From the NCBI GenBank assembly GCA_023146675.1, contig JAGLBQ010000333.1, forward strand, positions 1 through 8,260: 8,260 bases of DNA. The letters run 5' to 3'. The position numbers and the translations under genes were made by a program. Below are positions 1 to 6,812 of this stretch, piece after piece (position 1 is the stretch's first letter; every line of letters starts with the position of its first letter). The notes below the pieces were generated by a model, which did not search any database, was not told the DNA's origin, and saw nothing but the letters and a program-made list of their open reading frames with translations. The stretch is from Cocleimonas sp. (lineage in GTDB: Bacteria; Pseudomonadota; Gammaproteobacteria; Thiotrichales; Thiotrichaceae).

Positions 1-52
1 TAAAAACCACCTTTTTTTCACCTCTTGATCTTGACAATAGAAAATTACAAAG

Positions 53-87
53 TTACCCACACTCCCTGTGGATAACTCTGTGTATAA
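53..87. promoter_or_regulatory. Cluster of three DnaA-box-like 9-mers (possible oriC part or DnaA-controlled region)
   Basis: Positions 67-75 read TGTGGATAA, the exact reverse complement of the high-affinity DnaA box TTATCCACA. Positions 79-87 read TGTGTATAA, the reverse complement of TTATACACA, which also fits the TTWTNCACA consensus. The two are in the same orientation, 12 bp apart start to start. Positions 53-61 read TTACCCACA, one mismatch from the box and on the opposite strand. An AT-rich stretch (about 111-200, with 121-180 near 15% GC) and an IHF consensus lie to the right, as expected of a replication origin. Against a full origin, only one GATC (27-30) is seen and the window ends just to the left, so most of any origin would lie outside. 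Alternatives are DnaA regulation of a gene off the left edge or of rimO, or a DnaA-titration site. Confidence 0.55.
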
Positions 88-114
88 GTTAGTGATTATG
101 CTCTCTAAGCCTTA

Positions 115-120
115 TATAAT
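115..120 (+). promoter_or_regulatory. Candidate -10 element, rightward
   Basis: TATAAT matches the sigma-70 -10 consensus exactly. The hexamer 17 bp upstream (92-97, GTGATT) is a poor -35, and the site lies about 210 bp before rimO, inside very AT-rich sequence where such hexamers arise by chance. A perfect TTGACA at 31-36 has no good -10 at proper spacing. If used, this promoter would give rimO a long leader and would be overlapped upstream by the DnaA boxes. Confidence 0.25.
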
Positions 121-172
121 ATGACATTTAGTAAAAAGCGTATTTTTTATACATTATATCTATATTTATATT

Positions 173-185
173 TATCAATTACTTA
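173..185 (+). promoter_or_regulatory. IHF-binding consensus site
   Basis: TATCAATTACTTA fits the IHF consensus WATCAANNNNTTR at every specified position and is flanked by A/T tracts, which favour IHF binding. It lies about 86 bp right of the DnaA boxes. IHF bending next to DnaA boxes and AT-rich DNA is characteristic of enterobacterial-type origins. It could instead serve the rimO promoter, or be chance given the local AT content. Confidence 0.4.
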
Positions 186-330
186 CAAATATTTTTTGAT
201 ATACTAATGGCACTAAATGAGGCATCTGCTTAAAAAACATTCAAATAGCTTTAAGCTGTGAATAAATGCGTATGCAAAATAATATAAATCAAATACCATA
301 TATAGATATCAAGTAATTTTTAAGGAAAAA

Positions 331-1644
331 ATGAAGGAATATTCCCCGCGTGTAGGTTTCGTTAGTTTAGGCTGCCCTAAAGCATTAGTAGACTCAGAGA
401 GAATTCTCACCCAGCTAAAAATAGAAGGTTATGAAATAAGTGCAACTTATGACAATGCCGATGTCGTCGTTATCAATACTTGTGGTTTTATTGACTCTGC
501 TGTAGAGGAATCTCTTGATGCGATTGGTGAAGCAATACAGGAAAATGGTAAAGTAATCGTCACAGGTTGTCTCGGTGTGGACTCTGAAAAAGTGCTAGCA
601 GCACACCCTGACGTACTAGCTGTCTCAGGACCGCACGCTTACGAAGAAGTAATGACCGCAGTACGTAAACAAGTTAAGCCTGCACATGACCCTTTTTTAG
701 ATTTAGTACCACCACAAGGGATTAAGCTAACACCACGTCATTATGCTTATTTAAAAATATCCGAAGGGTGCAACCATCGTTGTACCTTTTGCATTATCCC
801 CTCCTTACGCGGTGATTTGGTCAGTCGCCCTATTGGCGATGTGCTACAAGAAGCTGAAAACCTAGCTAAAGCGGGTGTAAAAGAGCTACTGGTTGTCTCA
901 CAAGACACCAGTGCCTATGGTATCGACACCAAATACCGCACAGGTTTCTGGCAAGGTCGCCCAATTAAGTCTCATATTCAGCAACTTACCGAAGCATTAG
1001 GTGAGCTAGGCATTTGGGTACGCTTACATTATGTTTACCCCTATCCACATGTTGATAAAATTATTCCTTTAATGGCTGAAGGAAAAATTCTTCCGTATCT
1101 CGATATACCTTTTCAGCACGCGAGTCATACGATACTAAAGAATATGCGCCGCCCTGCACATGCAGAAAAAGTACTAGAACGTATTAGCAAATGGCGTGAC
1201 ATTTGTCCTCAACTAGCTATTCGTAGCACCTTTATCGCAGGCTTTCCTGGAGAAACAGAAGCAGACTTTGAGCTAATGCTAGATTTTCTACGCGAAGCAC
1301 AATTAAACCGCGTTGGCTGCTTCGCCTACTCTCCCGTCGAAGGCGCACAATCAAACGAACTGCCGAACCATGTTCCTGAAGATGAAAAACAGGATCGTGT
1401 TGAACGTTTTATGGAAGTACAAGCAGACATCAGCGCAGCAAAACTCTCCGCACAAATAGGCAAGCGCATGACCGTACTGACGGATGATGTCAGTGAAGAC
1501 TTCACCATTGCACGAAGCTACGCCGATGCACCTGAAATTGATGGTGTGGTCTTTATTGAAGGTGAAAGACTAGAATCGGGACAGTTTGCTGAGGTAGAAA
1601 TTACACATTCTAGTGAGCATGATTTATGGGGGAAGTTAGTTTAA
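331..1644 (+). CDS. rimO: Ribosomal protein S12 methylthiotransferase RimO
   Basis: This cytoplasmic radical SAM enzyme adds a methylthio group to the beta carbon of the conserved aspartate of ribosomal protein S12. The 437-residue product has the full family layout. An N-terminal MTTase domain carries the three auxiliary-cluster cysteines, C15 (in SLGCPKALVDSE), C51 (in INTCGF) and C80 (in TGCLG). The radical SAM core has C147, C151 and C154 (EGCNHRCTFCIIPSLRG) and the later GFPGETEADF motif. A C-terminal TRAM-like domain covers about 370-437. SLGCPKALVDSE and IIPSLRG separate RimO from its tRNA-modifying relative MiaB. The ATG follows an AAGGA at 322-326 with a 4-nt gap. The length is close to the E. 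coli protein and no key residue is missing. It appears to be transcribed alone, ending at the hairpin at 1719-1767. Confidence 0.97.
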   Translation: MKEYSPRVGFVSLGCPKALVDSERILTQLKIEGYEISATYDNADVVVINTCGFIDSAVEESLDAIGEAIQENGKVIVTGCLGVDSEKVLAAHPDVLAVSGPHAYEEVMTAVRKQVKPAHDPFLDLVPPQGIKLTPRHYAYLKISEGCNHRCTFCIIPSLRGDLVSRPIGDVLQEAENLAKAGVKELLVVSQDTSAYGIDTKYRTGFWQGRPIKSHIQQLTEALGELGIWVRLHYVYPYPHVDKIIPLMAEGKILPYLDIPFQHASHTILKNMRRPAHAEKVLERISKWRDICPQLAIRSTFIAGFPGETEADFELMLDFLREAQLNRVGCFAYSPVEGAQSNELPNHVPEDEKQDRVERFMEVQADISAAKLSAQIGKRMTVLTDDVSEDFTIARSYADAPEIDGVVFIEGERLESGQFAEVEITHSSEHDLWGKLV

Positions 1645-1718
1645 GGTGACAGGACATCAGTAGATTAATTTCATGAAGAATCTATACTTTCCTCATAAAA
1701 TATTAAGCGTAAAGTCAA

Positions 1719-1767
1719 AACCCTCAAGTAAAGTCATTAGACTGCTACTTGGGTTATATAATTTTTT
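1719..1767 (+). terminator. Likely Rho-independent terminator of rimO
   Basis: A hairpin forms from AACC (1719-1722) with GGTT (1752-1755), CAAGTA (1725-1730) with TACTTG (1746-1751), and AGTC (1732-1735) with GACT (1740-1743) around the loop ATTA. CT is bulged on the left arm, and a small internal loop (A opposite GC) separates the inner stems. A run of six T (1762-1767) follows after ATATAA. The stem is only moderately GC-rich and the T-run is slightly displaced, so its strength is uncertain, but the position 75 bp after the rimO stop fits. Confidence 0.55.
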
Positions 1768-2031
1768 ATAATACGTTACCTTTTAAACTAAAATATTAGC
1801 TTTTGACGGAAATTAAATTGCCAATTCATACTTGGATTTTGAAAGATTTCTGATTTCTAGTGTGACGACCCCACTAGAACACTTAAAAGGTGGCTGGTTG
1901 TAGCATAAGGAATATTGCTACTCTATTGCACTGATTATCACTCACTCAGAACCTACAAAGCGTGAGTTTGCTATTAAGAAGTTAACTAAGGATAATAAGA
2001 AATTCTTGATCATTCATAGTGACACTAAACA
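1768..2031. other. Intergenic stretch before the yihY-like gene
   Basis: No intact gene is seen here. The notable contents are an 8-bp perfect inverted repeat (1855-1879) and a + strand frame free of stops from 1817 to 2044 except one TAG at 1901-1903. Its second half encodes a lysine-rich, protein-like stretch (such as SEPTKREFAIKKL) but has no ATG. No convincing promoter or ribosome-binding site for the downstream gene is visible close to its start. Confidence 0.4.
1855..1879. repeat. 8-bp perfect inverted repeat
   Basis: TTCTAGTG (1855-1862) and CACTAGAA (1872-1879) are perfect reverse complements around a 9-nt spacer. No T-run follows on either strand, so it does not look like an intrinsic terminator. 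It lies 153 bp before the yihY-like gene and could be an operator or an RNA hairpin in its leader; the role is unknown. Confidence 0.45.
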
Positions 2032-3321
2032 ATGCGGAAAAAACTAGCCTATATTCAACAAACTTGCGCATCAAATACAACATCACAACAATGCCGTGCC
2101 TATTTTATTGCACTTGCAATATGGAATGATTTTTCTGCGGGTCGTATCACCATCCGCGCAATGGGTCTTGTTTATATTACATTATTATCATTAGTGCCGT
2201 TATTAGCACTAAGTTTTTCTGTCTTAAAATCATTCGGCGCGCACAATCAAATTCAGCCTATTTTACAACAAATGCTCGAACCTCTAGGGCAGAAAGGAAT
2301 TGAGATTGCGGCTAAAATCAATGATTTTGTAAGTAATGTCAATGTGGGTGTATTGGGGGCTATTGGTTTAATTGTGCTAATTTATACCAGCGTCTCGCTA
2401 ATGAATAAAATAGAGGAGGCTCTCAATTTTACTTGGAAGGTTAAAACTTCACGCAATCTTGTTAATCGCCTGCGGCATTACCTCAGCCTAATTATTTTAG
2501 GACCTATTCTAATTTTTACAGCCGTAGGATTGTGGGTTTCATTACTTGATATGAGCTGGATAAAAGCTCTTTTTTCAATAGAAACCATTACCCCTGCATT
2601 TGGATTTTTTAACTCACATTTATCCAAAATAATCTCGGTGCTTGGCTTTGCTTTTGTTTATATTATTATTCCCAATACTCATGTAAAACCTAAAATAGCA
2701 CTGATTGCCGCTATTATTGCGGCTCTTTTTTGGCATATTACAGGTGGTATTTTTGCAGCCTTTGTCGTGAACTCTAGTACTCAAGCTGCAATTTACTCTG
2801 CTTTTGCAAGTTTACTGGTCTTTATGTTGTGGATGTACGCTAGCTGGTTGATTTTATTATTTGGCTCACGTATCGCTTTTTATCTACAATATCCACAACA
2901 AGCACGCTATTCACACCATGCTAAATCCCTTAGCCCCCTGATTACAGAAGCATTGGCTTTATCCGCTATTAAGCTCATTACCAAGCGCTTCTATAGCAGA
3001 CAATCCGCCCTGACTCTCAGTGAAATAGCAGAGAACATGAAAGTATCTGACTCGTATATTGATGACATTTTAAAGGTATTGCAGGCGCATCAATTTATTG
3101 TCACAGACTCGGAACAACCACCACGGTATATTCTAAGTTGCGCTGCGGAAAATATAAAAATTAACGAAATAAAAGAAGCGATTATGCAAGGTGACACTAG
3201 CCAACAGCGGCTAATGAAAGATTTACTTAAAGGAAATCAGGCATTACAGAGCAATATTTCAACCAGCTCTTTATTTAATGATGATATGATTAGCTTAAAA
3301 GACTTCGCCATAACCAAATAA
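2032..3321 (+). CDS. YihY/BrkB-family inner-membrane protein with C-terminal winged helix
   Basis: The 429-residue protein belongs to the YihY/virulence factor BrkB family (older databases call it 'ribonuclease BN', a misassignment). The biochemical function is not established. Six membrane segments are visible at about 44-66, 104-124, 148-170, 198-213, 220-243 and 254-280. The family-typical GLVYITLLSLVPLLAL lies at 45-60 and the SAFASLLVFMLWMYASWLILLFGSRIA region near 256-282. Residues about 300-370 form a soluble, winged-helix-like domain (LTLSEIAENMKVSDSYIDDIL), and a polar tail follows, as in longer gammaproteobacterial members. The ATG at 2032 is the first start after an in-frame TAA at 2026-2028, but no Shine-Dalgarno sequence precedes it. 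The next Met (44) would cut into the first membrane segment, so 2032 is retained. Its last 27 bp overlap the convergent dgt gene. Confidence 0.9.
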   Translation: MRKKLAYIQQTCASNTTSQQCRAYFIALAIWNDFSAGRITIRAMGLVYITLLSLVPLLALSFSVLKSFGAHNQIQPILQQMLEPLGQKGIEIAAKINDFVSNVNVGVLGAIGLIVLIYTSVSLMNKIEEALNFTWKVKTSRNLVNRLRHYLSLIILGPILIFTAVGLWVSLLDMSWIKALFSIETITPAFGFFNSHLSKIISVLGFAFVYIIIPNTHVKPKIALIAAIIAALFWHITGGIFAAFVVNSSTQAAIYSAFASLLVFMLWMYASWLILLFGSRIAFYLQYPQQARYSHHAKSLSPLITEALALSAIKLITKRFYSRQSALTLSEIAENMKVSDSYIDDILKVLQAHQFIVTDSEQPPRYILSCAAENIKINEIKEAIMQGDTSQQRLMKDLLKGNQALQSNISTSSLFNDDMISLKDFAITK

Positions 3322-4437
3322 TTTATGATGCTCCTTAATCGCATAGCGATCGGTCATCCCTGCAATATAATCTGCAATAATACGTGCCTGCCCTGCTTCA
3401 CCCTTCTGTTTTAAAGCAACCTTCGCATAGCCTTGATGTTCAGGCGGTAACAGGCGAACATCCTCTAAAAAAGTAGCAAATAAGGATTCCACAATCTGAT
3501 GCGCTTTGCGTGTCATACGATACACTTTATGATGATAATAAAGATTCTGACGTAAAAAGGTTTTGAGTTGTTTATTCTGCACAATCATTTCGCTACTAGA
3601 ATAAATTAATGCTTCACTTGCCCGCACATCTTCAATCGTTTCTACGCCTGATGCTGCAATATTTTTCTGACTGGTTGTAATGAGATCAATCACCTGTAAG
3701 GCAATCATACGGCGAATAATCTCATGGATTTGACGGGTTGCTTCTAAATCAGGATATTTATCTTTAACTTTTATATATTGCGTGGCGAAAAGCTCTATCT
3801 CACAGAGTTGAGAAATACTGATTAAACCAGAGCGTAATCCATCATCAATATCATGGTTATTATAGGCAATTAAATCTGAAATATTAGTTAGTTGTGCTTC
3901 AAGTGATGGCTGCTGCTTGTTAATAAAGCGCAGTCCTACCTCGCCTAATTGTTTGGCATTTTTCTGTGAGCAATGTTTTAAAATCCCCTCACGCGCTTCA
4001 AATGTAAGATTTAAACCATCAAAATCAGCATAACGTTTTTCCAATAAATCAATTACTCGAAGTGACTGTAAATTATGCTCAAAACCACCAAAAGACTTCA
4101 TACAGGTATTTAGCGCATCCTGCCCAGCATGTCCAAACGGTGTGTGTCCTAAATCATGTGCTAATGCAATTGCCTCCGTTAAATCCTCATCTAGATTGAG
4201 TGTTCTGGCAATAGAGCGCGCTATTTGTGCGACCTCAATGGAGTGGGTTAATCGAGTACGGTATAGATCACCTTCATGATTTACAAATACTTGCGTTTTA
4301 TATTCTAAACGACGAAAAGCAGTTGAATGAATAATACGATCGCGGTCACGTTGGAATTCACTGCGTAGGTTTGGGGAATCCTCGCAGTGTTGGCGACCTT
4401 TGGATTGATTTGGATTTGCTGCGTAGGATGCTTTCAT
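3295..4437 (-). CDS. dgt: Deoxyguanosinetriphosphate triphosphohydrolase-like protein (HD-domain dNTPase)
   Basis: This cytoplasmic HD-superfamily enzyme is predicted to hydrolyse dNTPs to deoxynucleosides and triphosphate, controlling dNTP pools. At 380 residues it belongs to the shorter dGTPase-like subfamily rather than the ~505-residue E. coli Dgt, so substrate preference may not be limited to dGTP. Family motifs are intact: RDRDRIIHSTAFRRLEYKTQV (30-50), the metal ligand H65 in RLTHSIEVAQIAR, H94-D95 in AHDLGHTPFGH, and D199 or a neighbour in AYNNHDIDDGLRSG (191-204). The ATG at 4437-4435 is preceded by only a weak AGAG, but homology to the family N-terminus (GRxxxEDSPNLRSEFQRD) supports it. 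Its 3' end reads antisense into the final codons of the yihY-like gene. A perfect 14-bp palindrome lies 15 bp upstream of the start codon. Confidence 0.93.
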   Translation of the reverse strand: MKASYAANPNQSKGRQHCEDSPNLRSEFQRDRDRIIHSTAFRRLEYKTQVFVNHEGDLYRTRLTHSIEVAQIARSIARTLNLDEDLTEAIALAHDLGHTPFGHAGQDALNTCMKSFGGFEHNLQSLRVIDLLEKRYADFDGLNLTFEAREGILKHCSQKNAKQLGEVGLRFINKQQPSLEAQLTNISDLIAYNNHDIDDGLRSGLISISQLCEIELFATQYIKVKDKYPDLEATRQIHEIIRRMIALQVIDLITTSQKNIAASGVETIEDVRASEALIYSSSEMIVQNKQLKTFLRQNLYYHHKVYRMTRKAHQIVESLFATFLEDVRLLPPEHQGYAKVALKQKGEAGQARIIADYIAGMTDRYAIKEHHKLFGYGEVF

Positions 4438-4451
4438 TGTTGACTACTCTG

Positions 4452-4465
4452 ATATTGATCAATAT
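4452..4465. promoter_or_regulatory. Perfect 14-bp palindrome upstream of dgt
   Basis: ATATTGATCAATAT is fully self-complementary and its inner edge is 14 bases from the dgt start codon. It could be an operator in the dgt promoter or leader. The TTGAT...ATCAA halves recall an FNR/CRP-family half-site but lack the 4-bp spacer of a true FNR box, so no regulator is assigned. A Dam-type GATC is at the centre. Confidence 0.35.
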
Positions 4466-4569
4466 ATGCCAATAACCCTCCCAATTTCTAACAGGGTGGT
4501 ATCTTAATTTTTTATGTATTTATAACTATAATATAAAAAATTTTATGAAAGCAAGACTAACTGACAAGA

Positions 4570-4599
4570 TTCAATTCATTTTTAGATATACGCTATAAT
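4570..4599 (+). promoter_or_regulatory. Probable sigma-70 promoter of the SRPBCC/GyrI-like gene
   Basis: A consensus -10 TATAAT lies at 4594-4599. The best-placed -35 candidate is TTCAAT (4570-4575, 18-bp spacer), which matches TTGACA at only three positions. Transcription would begin near 4606 and give a leader of about 25 nt. The ribosome-binding site AAGGA (4618-4622) lies 7 nt before the ATG, so the arrangement is compact and plausible. Confidence 0.5.
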
Positions 4600-4629
4600 C
4601 ACAACAAATAACTAATAAAGGAAACCATC

Positions 4630-5565
4630 ATGGCAGCTTACCAAGTAGCCCGCTCTATCAAAATTTCTGCACCCATAGAAACGCTTCGTACATCACTCAT
4701 TGATTTTAAACAATGGTCTGCATGGTCACCTTGGTTAATCACAGAGCCTGATGCAAGCATTGAATACAGTGATACCCAAGGAGATGTTGGGTCTAGTTAT
4801 CGCTGGGAGGGAAAGCTGATTGGTTCTGGAAATATGCAAATAGAGAAAATAGCCAATTCCAGAGTGGATATGATAATTACCTTTATCAGCCCCTTTACAT
4901 CAAAAGCTGACGTTACTTTTGAACTTGAGAGTCTAGGTGATGAGACTAACGTAACATGGAGTATGTCGGGCAAAGTGCCCTTTTTCCTTATTCCGATGCT
5001 TAAAAAAATGAAAGCCTATATTGGTATGGATTATGAGCGTGGTTTGCGTTTGCTGAAAGAATATATAGAAACGGGTTCTGTTTCATCCTCTGTCACCATT
5101 GAAGGTGTTATTACTCTACAGTCAAAAAAATATATTGGCATTGCAAATGACTGTGACCTAAAGGATATGAGTACAGTCATGCCAGCCGATTTTCAAATGG
5201 TGGGCGGGTTTATAGAAGAGAATAATTTGCCTATTGATGGTTCTGTATTTGCACTCTATAACGATTTTGATCTTACTAATCAGCACGCTAGTTTTATATC
5301 GGCTATTCCTATTAAAGGGGATATTGAAGTAAAGGTCGATGCTCCGTTTATAATAGGTGAATTGGAAGGGGGTGATTTTATCAAAGCAACACATACAGGC
5401 TCTTACCCGCACTTAGGTAATGGCTGGGCTGCGGCAATGGGATATGGCAGAGCTAAAAAAATAAAAACAAGCAAATCTCCCGTTGGAATTGAGTTTTATC
5501 TAAATGATCCTACTACCACACCTGCTAATGAGTTGATCACAGAGATTGTTTTGCCTATAAAATAA
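4630..5565 (+). CDS. Two-domain protein: SRPBCC (START/Bet v1-like) plus GyrI-like ligand-binding domain
   Basis: This 311-residue cytoplasmic protein has no signal peptide or membrane span. Residues 1 to about 150 look like an SRPBCC/polyketide-cyclase-type domain: the opening beta strand VARSIKISAPIETL, then FKQWSAWSPWL (26-36), GSSYRWEG (54-61), and a closing amphipathic helix ending at GLRLLKEYI. Residues about 155-311 match the GyrI-like/AraC effector-binding domain: ATHTGSYPHLGNGWAAAMGY (253-272) and GIEFYLNDPTTTPANEL followed by TEIVLPI at the C-terminus. Both folds bind small hydrophobic or amphipathic ligands. No DNA-binding domain is present, so it is not a classical effector-binding transcription factor. 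The ligand and role are unknown; sequestration of a small molecule is an inference. It has its own promoter and SD and is probably monocistronic. Confidence 0.85.
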   Translation: MAAYQVARSIKISAPIETLRTSLIDFKQWSAWSPWLITEPDASIEYSDTQGDVGSSYRWEGKLIGSGNMQIEKIANSRVDMIITFISPFTSKADVTFELESLGDETNVTWSMSGKVPFFLIPMLKKMKAYIGMDYERGLRLLKEYIETGSVSSSVTIEGVITLQSKKYIGIANDCDLKDMSTVMPADFQMVGGFIEENNLPIDGSVFALYNDFDLTNQHASFISAIPIKGDIEVKVDAPFIIGELEGGDFIKATHTGSYPHLGNGWAAAMGYGRAKKIKTSKSPVGIEFYLNDPTTTPANELITEIVLPIK

Positions 5566-5603
5566 ATTTCAATGCCTGAATTTTTGTTGTCTTTGGATGC
5601 TAA

Positions 5604-5670
5604 GGAACATGCATAAAGCAATTTTTGTGCATGCTCCATTGTAAAAATATTCAATTATTTTTACAGTGGA
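5604..5670. repeat. Two abutting long hairpins between convergent genes
   Basis: Hairpin 1 pairs 5604-5618 with 5623-5637 (14 of 15 pairs, two of them G-T wobbles, one A-C mismatch, loop CAAT). Hairpin 2 pairs 5635-5649 with 5656-5670 (15 of 15 pairs, one G-T wobble, loop TTCAAT). They share bases 5635-5637, so their outermost pairs cannot both form. Neither is followed by a proper T-run on either strand. The position between the 3' ends of the SRPBCC gene and the porin gene suggests bidirectional termination or 3'-end protection of both mRNAs, which is inferred. Confidence 0.6.
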
Positions 5671-5684
5671 ATAAAGCAGTATGC

Positions 5685-6812
5685 TTAATAAAACGACATT
5701 TGAAAGCGTGCTTGTACTGCTTTAGTCGTTTTTGTTTGAGTATCTTTCTCAGCATCCATTTGTCCATAATCCAGCATGACACGTGTTTTATTATCAACAT
5801 AGTAATTTGCACCAATGGTTTTGCTTTTAGCGATGCCTCCAGAAAGGGTAGTGGACTCAAGATCTAACTCACTCATTCTTGCAACTAATTCTATATTCGC
5901 CTTTCCTTTCTTAGGCTTAGGAGCAGAAAATACGCCTTTCTTTTTATTGTACTTATGTGGCGCTCCTGATAGTGCATAAGCTGCGCTAACATACCAACCT
6001 TCTATACTATCCTGTGTATGGGAATTATGATTAAGTTGTGTCTGTATATATTCACCTTGCAGTAATAAAGCTCCCTTATTCCACGCAACTTCAAGACCTT
6101 CAGTAAAATAACTATCAATATTATCCAGCTTGCCTGTACTCACCATCACATCGGATAATTTACTGCCTGCCCTTGCTTCAAACTTTACTTTTTTTCCATG
6201 CGGATCAGTTCTACTTAATGAGCCTCCTAGATGTAACAGGCTATCCTCATTTTTATAAACAACAACGGTAGTGCGTGTTGAAATAACCTCTTTAGCCGAT
6301 ACTTTATCTTTAAACTCATCTAATGCCGTAATCTTATCTCCCGTGACACTGCCACTCATTGTCCAATTATCGCCATACGTGTTGACTTGAACACCCACCC
6401 CACTATCAGGCAATAGTTCATCAACGGCTGAACGCTCCATAAAAGGCATTTGGCTAGAACTCGAACTATTTTCAAGCCCTGCAATATGCCCAAGATTTCC
6501 TACTTTGATACTGGTTTTATCAAAACCTCTGTACTCAATATAAGCATCCCCAACACGGGGAGTAGAATCTTTAATATCATATTCAAGCTTAGCCCGTACA
6601 TCATCGCCAAACTTTGCCGTAGCACTTACTCTGGCACGTCTAATCTGACTGTCTTTTTTACTATCAACCCCATCATCAATCATAGCGGCATCATAATGCA
6701 GCTTTCCTTCTAACTCGATGGCGATATCATCAGTAATATCAAACTCAATCGCCCCTACAGAAGAAGATAAACAGCTTACTAACAAACACAAAAACTTTTT
6801 ATTCTTTATCAT
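5685..6812 (-). CDS. OprO/OprP-family outer-membrane porin
   Basis: This is a predicted beta-barrel porin of the phosphate-selective porin O/P family (Porin_O_P). From the preferred ATG it has 375 residues. The signal peptide MIKNKKFLCLLVSCLSSSVGA is probably cut before IEFDITDD. The family pattern follows: RRARVSATAKFGDDVRAKLEYD, then DAYIEYRGF, SIKVGNLGHIAGLE and MPFMERSAVDELLPDSGVGVQ, then alternating amphipathic strands. The protein ends in FQMSFY, an aromatic C-terminal residue as needed for outer-membrane assembly. The ATG at 6812-6810 is preferred because AAGGTG (6824-6819 on the minus strand) sits 6 nt before it; an in-frame GTG at 6821 is part of that ribosome-binding site. Phosphate specificity cannot be read from sequence, and no pst/pho genes are nearby. 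Cys14 lies in a lipobox-like LVSC, judged fortuitous. Confidence 0.87.
   Translation of the reverse strand: MIKNKKFLCLLVSCLSSSVGAIEFDITDDIAIELEGKLHYDAAMIDDGVDSKKDSQIRRARVSATAKFGDDVRAKLEYDIKDSTPRVGDAYIEYRGFDKTSIKVGNLGHIAGLENSSSSSQMPFMERSAVDELLPDSGVGVQVNTYGDNWTMSGSVTGDKITALDEFKDKVSAKEVISTRTTVVVYKNEDSLLHLGGSLSRTDPHGKKVKFEARAGSKLSDVMVSTGKLDNIDSYFTEGLEVAWNKGALLLQGEYIQTQLNHNSHTQDSIEGWYVSAAYALSGAPHKYNKKKGVFSAPKPKKGKANIELVARMSELDLESTTLSGGIAKSKTIGANYYVDNKTRVMLDYGQMDAEKDTQTKTTKAVQARFQMSFY

Noticed and set aside
31..59. TTGACA at 31-36 as the -35 of a promoter
   Set aside because: No acceptable -10 lies 16-18 bp downstream; the bases there belong to the third DnaA-box-like 9-mer.
257..275. TGTGA half-site resembling a CRP box upstream of rimO
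   Set aside because: The right half does not match TCACA at the required 6-bp spacing.
4475..4497. ACCCT/AGGGT hairpin followed by a T-rich stretch, resembling a + strand terminator
   Set aside because: The stem is only 5 bp with a 13-nt loop, and no + strand gene ends upstream of it; the dgt gene there runs the other way.
5158..5412. 84-codon open frame on the minus strand inside the SRPBCC/GyrI-like gene
   Set aside because: It lies wholly within a well-supported gene on the other strand and shows no family motifs; the same applies to the other long antisense frames at 1326-1508, 6450-6713 and 7738-7956.
5625..5867. Open frames on both strands around the porin 3' end
   Set aside because: They overlap the hairpins and the porin coding region and have cysteine-rich, unstructured composition typical of shadow frames.
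6767..6812. Porin as a lipoprotein, from the LVSC lipobox-like motif at residues 11-14
   Set aside because: The rest of the protein is a beta-barrel porin ending in an aromatic residue, and a normal signal-peptidase I site (VGA before IEF) follows at residue 21.
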